From positions 1 to 21,651 of IMG/VR virus record IMGVR_UViG_3300009419_001042: DNA of 21,651 bases; one strand, given 5' to 3'. This DNA comes from a virus. The position numbers and the translations under genes were made by a program. A model generated the notes under the pieces. The model was not told where the DNA came from and made no database searches. It was given only the letters and a program-made list of their open reading frames with translations. Positions 19,031 to 21,651 of this stretch are shown one piece after another. Each line of letters opens with the position of its first letter. Position 1 is the stretch's first letter.

Positions 19031-19535
19031 CTGGTCCCATGCACGATGGGTTAAATTTAATTGCTGCAGATACTGCCTGATTAACTCTATTCCTTGCATT
19101 TTTTTGCTTGTCTGTTGCATATAAAACACCATAGGCATACTCTGATCCAGAGCCAATAGAAACATATGGTAATGAATACTTGGATAAAGACATATCTCCA
19201 GAACTATGCTCATAGATTTCTCCACGAATACCAATGATCAAACTAAGTTCGCCATCTTTAGATGTGTCAATCCAGAACTCGTTATAAAATTCACGAAGTT
19301 CCTTAATGAACTTGGTGTGCATATATTTATCTGTGTCTTTAATGTTGGGTGCTGATGGTCTAAAGTTGTGTCTAATTCTGTCACCATCCATTGATCCAGC
19401 GTATCCAATTAAGTAAGGTCCAACCTTCCAAACCTTTGGTGATTCAAGTGAAAGAATAACACCATCATCTGATGCTCCACGATCTCCAGCCATATAAATT
19501 TTATCTTCATGGCGTAAAGCAACAATACAGGTCAT
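19011..19535 (-). CDS. Proteasome-beta/HslV-like Ntn hydrolase
   Basis: 174 residues starting MTCIVAL. After loss of Met1 the first residue is Thr. D18 in AGDRGAS and K34 in SPKVWKVG then fall at positions 17 and 33, the exact Thr1-Asp17-Lys33 triad of the proteasome beta subunit. A later YVSIGSGSEYAYGVL segment matches the G-S-G region of that fold. The propeptide is only Met, as in HslV. It could be an active peptidase or a stand-alone Ntn hydrolase. Strong GGAGAGGG ribosome site. Its promoter carries a large palindrome. Confidence 0.8.
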   Translation of the reverse strand: MTCIVALRHEDKIYMAGDRGASDDGVILSLESPKVWKVGPYLIGYAGSMDGDRIRHNFRPSAPNIKDTDKYMHTKFIKELREFYNEFWIDTSKDGELSLIIGIRGEIYEHSSGDMSLSKYSLPYVSIGSGSEYAYGVLYATDKQKNARNRVNQAVSAAIKFNPSCMGPVDIISA

Positions 19536-19540
19536 GACAA

Positions 19541-19596
19541 AGCCCTCTCCAGATAGGTGATACTTAAGTATACCATTGCCCAGAGAGGGCTGTCAA
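19541..19596 (-). promoter_or_regulatory. Promoter with nested palindromes before the proteasome-like gene
   Basis: Minus strand: TTGACA (19596-19591), 18-base spacer, TATACT (19572-19567). A 9-bp inverted repeat flanks the core, AGCCCTCTC (19541-19549) and GAGAGGGCT (19583-19591), and the perfect 12-bp palindrome ATACTTAAGTAT (19560-19571) overlaps the -10. This layout suits a repressor operator. Confidence 0.6.
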
Positions 19597-19612
19597 CTAC
19601 CGTCAATAATGA

Positions 19613-19897
19613 CTAATTAGCCTTTTTGTCTACCGTCTTAAACGCATCATTGATCTCTGCCAATGTGAGTTTTCCATCGTCCAAAAAAGCCCTTGCCAGT
19701 CTTTCAATGACTGTTGCTACGCCTAATAGTCCTGCTAAGAATACTGCCTGCATTGTGTCAATTCCAACCACTGCTCCAGCACCAAGTACTGATAGACCAG
19801 ATGCTGCAAAGACTGCTAGGATTCTCATTAAAATATTAGTGATTGCCTTTTGTGGGTGCTCCTTCTTAGGAGGCTCTACTACCTTTTTAGTTGCCAT
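19613..19897 (-). CDS. Holin-like membrane protein
   Basis: 94 residues from ATG 19897, with AGGAGG before it; the longer frame from 20068 has no support. Two membrane helices (about 26-44 and 48-63) follow a basic N-terminus, and the tail LDDGKLTLAEINDAF resembles the C-terminus of many phage holins of this size. It would form pores at lysis to release the endolysin. The neighbour 19900 is a second candidate. Confidence 0.65.
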   Translation of the reverse strand: MATKKVVEPPKKEHPQKAITNILMRILAVFAASGLSVLGAGAVVGIDTMQAVFLAGLLGVATVIERLARAFLDDGKLTLAEINDAFKTVDKKAN

Positions 19898-19899
19898 AT

Positions 19900-20106
19900 T
19901 TAGTCCTCCTTTCTTAGCGGGATTGTGATTAGCCAGATGATTGTGGTTGCAAGTACTGCAATACCAACAATGTCTCTTGCTGATCCCGTCAAAGTTAGCC
20001 ACGCTATGAAGAAGCCAAGGAGGGTAAAGGCTTGTGCGATTATCTCCACCCCTGCATCTTTTAGCCATGTGAAGAATCCCTTCACAACCTTTGTTATTAT
20101 TTTCAT
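19900..20106 (-). CDS. Second small membrane protein, holin or antiholin candidate
   Basis: 68 residues with an amphipathic N-terminal helix (KVVKGFFTWLKDAG) and two hydrophobic segments (about 23-40, 46-63), ending in a charged tail. AGGAGG lies seven bases upstream. The pair with the downstream gene suggests a holin and antiholin or a two-part holin. Confidence 0.6.
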   Translation of the reverse strand: MKIITKVVKGFFTWLKDAGVEIIAQAFTLLGFFIAWLTLTGSARDIVGIAVLATTIIWLITIPLRKED

Positions 20107-20107
20107 A

Positions 20108-21651
20108 TTACCTCCTCATCCCAATCATTACATTTGCAATCTGTGAAACAATGATTACTGGGATAATGACTTCCTGGGCTTTTTCTCTCTGATCATCTGT
20201 CATGTCCATACCTAATTCAGAGAAATTAGATAGGAGTTCTGCTACATCCACTTCAAATACTGCACCAAGTGGATCCTCAAGAAATGCCTCTGTTTGTACT
20301 TCTGTTACTGCATCTGCTAATGTAAATGGCATTGGTGTATCCCCTGCTGATTCTGCTCTATCTGTAAACTCAACGAATGCTTCTGCCAGTGCTGGGTTAG
20401 ACTTCATCTGCTCAGCAATCTGTGCAACTTCTGACGGCTTAATACCAAGGTCTTCTGCAACTTCTACTTTTGCTTCTTGCGTCAATGCTTTGAGTGTTTG
20501 GCTAACTGCTGTAACTTGTTCAGGGGAAAGAGTAACTAACTTATTATCCTTGCTTGTAAGGTTAGCAATAACTCCAGATAAATCTTCTGATGTACCAGTT
20601 CCCTTTTCAGGAATGAGGGCTGCCAATACTTCATCTTTGATTTCTGCATCTGGTTCAGTCCAAGGATTATCTTCTGGCTCTGGATCTGGTCCAGGTTCTG
20701 GAGAAGGCTCTGGTGTAGGTTCTTCAGTAGGCTCTACAACTGGCTCCTCAGTTGGTTCTGGATCTGGTGTAACCTCTGGGGTAGGTTCAGGTGTAGGCTC
20801 GTCTGTAGGGTCTACTGTAGGCTCTGGGGTTGGCTCTGGTGTAGGTTCTTCAGTCGGTTCATCTGTTGGGTCTGGGGATGGCTCTGGTGTAGGTTCTTCA
20901 GTCGGTTCTGGAGAAGGTTCTGGTGTGGGTTCTGGGGTAGGCTGATTGGCTGCAGCATTTGCTGCTGCTTGAGCAATAGCAGCATTAAGTTCTCTTTCTG
21001 CCTGATCATAATAATATTCCCAAGCATCACTAATAGCATTATTTAAGTCAAGGATTGACTGATTGTATATTTCTATTCTGCTATTCTTCAACTCTAAAGC
21101 ATCTTCTGTATCTTCAACGGCATCAAGATGTTCCTGTGTCTTAGTTTGCAAAACCTGATTCATTGATGACAGTGTTGCATTCTCAGAGTTGTATACGCTT
21201 AGTTTGTCATTGTATACTGCCAATTTATTGTTATAGTTTGTTTGTGCTATAGCCTGTGCTGCAACAGCATCATTGTAAGCATTTATTTGTGATTGAGTTG
21301 GTCCTGATCCAGAAGAAAATGTATTAAGATTACAACTAAAATTTTGTCCCCAGACTCTTGGATTTCCAGCATAATCACATCCTGCTCCAGTCCATCCACC
21401 AGGTATAGCCCAGCCAAGATGATAGGAACCTGGCCCTCCACCGTTATACCACCAGATTTCTACATTAAAAGTCTTATCTGTTGTAACATCATAGGTTGGT
21501 GAATATGGGCTCCACTCTGTTCCCTGCTCTTGCCAATTATCAATAGCAAGTTGTCCGTCAATATACATCTTGAATCCATCATCTGTGTAACCTGCAAATT
21601 TTGTTGATGTGAACCATTCTGGAACTGTTATCTGTCCAGTAAATTTAACTA
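20108..21651 (-). CDS. PA14-domain fibre/adhesin with PEPT repeat (partial)
   Basis: Open at the right edge; at least 513 residues are in the window. The first ~80 visible residues (GYTDDGFKMYIDGQLAIDNW ... YHLGW) are a PA14-type carbohydrate-binding domain. Then a Tyr/Asn/Ala-rich coiled coil about 110 residues long, a ~95-residue Pro/Glu/Thr repeat (PEPTPEPSPEPTEEP), and a C-terminal acidic helical domain. Such layouts suit a receptor-binding fibre or tip protein reaching host sugars. The C-terminal ~160 residues are unusual for a fibre and may be a separate function. The N-terminus is outside the window. Confidence 0.75.
   Translation of the reverse strand, partial: VKFTGQITVPEWFTSTKFAGYTDDGFKMYIDGQLAIDNWQEQGTEWSPYSPTYDVTTDKTFNVEIWWYNGGGPGSYHLGWAIPGGWTGAGCDYAGNPRVWGQNFSCNLNTFSSGSGPTQSQINAYNDAVAAQAIAQTNYNNKLAVYNDKLSVYNSENATLSSMNQVLQTKTQEHLDAVEDTEDALELKNSRIEIYNQSILDLNNAISDAWEYYYDQAERELNAAIAQAAANAAANQPTPEPTPEPSPEPTEEPTPEPSPDPTDEPTEEPTPEPTPEPTVDPTDEPTPEPTPEVTPDPEPTEEPVVEPTEEPTPEPSPEPGPDPEPEDNPWTEPDAEIKDEVLAALIPEKGTGTSEDLSGVIANLTSKDNKLVTLSPEQVTAVSQTLKALTQEAKVEVAEDLGIKPSEVAQIAEQMKSNPALAEAFVEFTDRAESAGDTPMPFTLADAVTEVQTEAFLEDPLGAVFEVDVAELLSNFSELGMDMTDDQREKAQEVIIPVIIVSQIANVMIGMRR
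20660..20945 (-). repeat. Pro-Glu-Thr repeat in the fibre gene
   Basis: A run of PEPT-, PEPS- and DPTDEP-type units. The DNA is a degenerate 6- to 12-bp tandem repeat and could change length by slippage. It probably forms a rigid stalk. Confidence 0.8.

Noticed and set aside
20202-20945. Long plus-strand frame rich in Gly-Ser-Val
   Set aside because: It is the mirror of the PEPT repeat in the fibre gene on the minus strand.
1-21651. CRISPR array or insertion sequence
   Set aside because: No regular repeat-spacer pattern and no transposase or terminal repeats were seen.

Overview
The window looks like part of a tailed double-stranded DNA phage that infects an actinobacterium with AT-rich DNA. 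The phage call rests on a CHAP endolysin, holin-like proteins, a PA14/coiled-coil fibre-like protein, a head-associated-type protein, a tRNA cluster, HNH and GIY-YIG endonucleases, and many overlapping micro-genes. The host call rests on a WhiB-like regulator, a DUF7455-like zinc protein and genes that appear to be read from leaderless mRNAs. The low GC by eye would suit a freshwater or marine low-GC actinobacterium better than Streptomyces or Mycobacterium; that is inference. No integrase, terminase, portal, capsid or polymerase gene is visible here.

Layout. Bases 1-453 hold no convincing gene. They form an AT-rich control region with tandem sigma70-type promoters, a 10-bp-period repeat and three perfect DnaA boxes, and may be a replication origin. 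Bases 454-6844 are almost entirely plus strand: more than twenty small genes, many overlapping by 1-20 bases (zinc-ribbon microproteins, small membrane proteins, an HNH nuclease, a luciferase-like/SsuD-like protein, a HAD/PNK-type phosphatase, a 2OG-Fe(II) oxygenase, a CDGSH iron-sulfur microprotein). One gene runs against them, a frameshifted GIY-YIG nuclease. Bases 6851-7156 carry tRNAs Met(CAT), Ile(TAT), Glu(TTC) and Arg(TCT). From 7159 on, nearly everything is on the minus strand: a structural-type protein, an HNH nuclease, Hsp20, WhiB, a second and third SsuD-like protein, a third 2OG-Fe oxygenase, a staphylococcal-nuclease-like enzyme, three DUF2061-like membrane proteins, an APS-kinase/nucleotidyltransferase fusion, the endolysin, tRNA-Asn, a secreted subtilisin-like protease, a proteasome-beta-like hydrolase, two holin-like proteins and a fibre/adhesin that runs off the right edge. 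A second 2OG-Fe oxygenase (8208-8783) is the only plus-strand gene in that half.

How the genes may work together. An accessory metabolic block stands out: three divergent SsuD-like flavin-monooxygenase-fold proteins, one translationally coupled to an APS-kinase-like fusion, which is followed by two DUF2061-like proteins; a third DUF2061-like gene lies just upstream. This suggests phage-directed sulfur handling, which is a hypothesis. Lysis functions (endolysin, two holin-like proteins) lie near the adhesin at the right end. A promoter architecture, a -10 hexamer ending exactly six bases before the ATG, recurs at about a dozen genes on both strands, often with TTGAC(A/T) 17 bases upstream. It implies leaderless early transcripts, while most structural and lysis genes instead carry strong AGGAGG ribosome binding sites.
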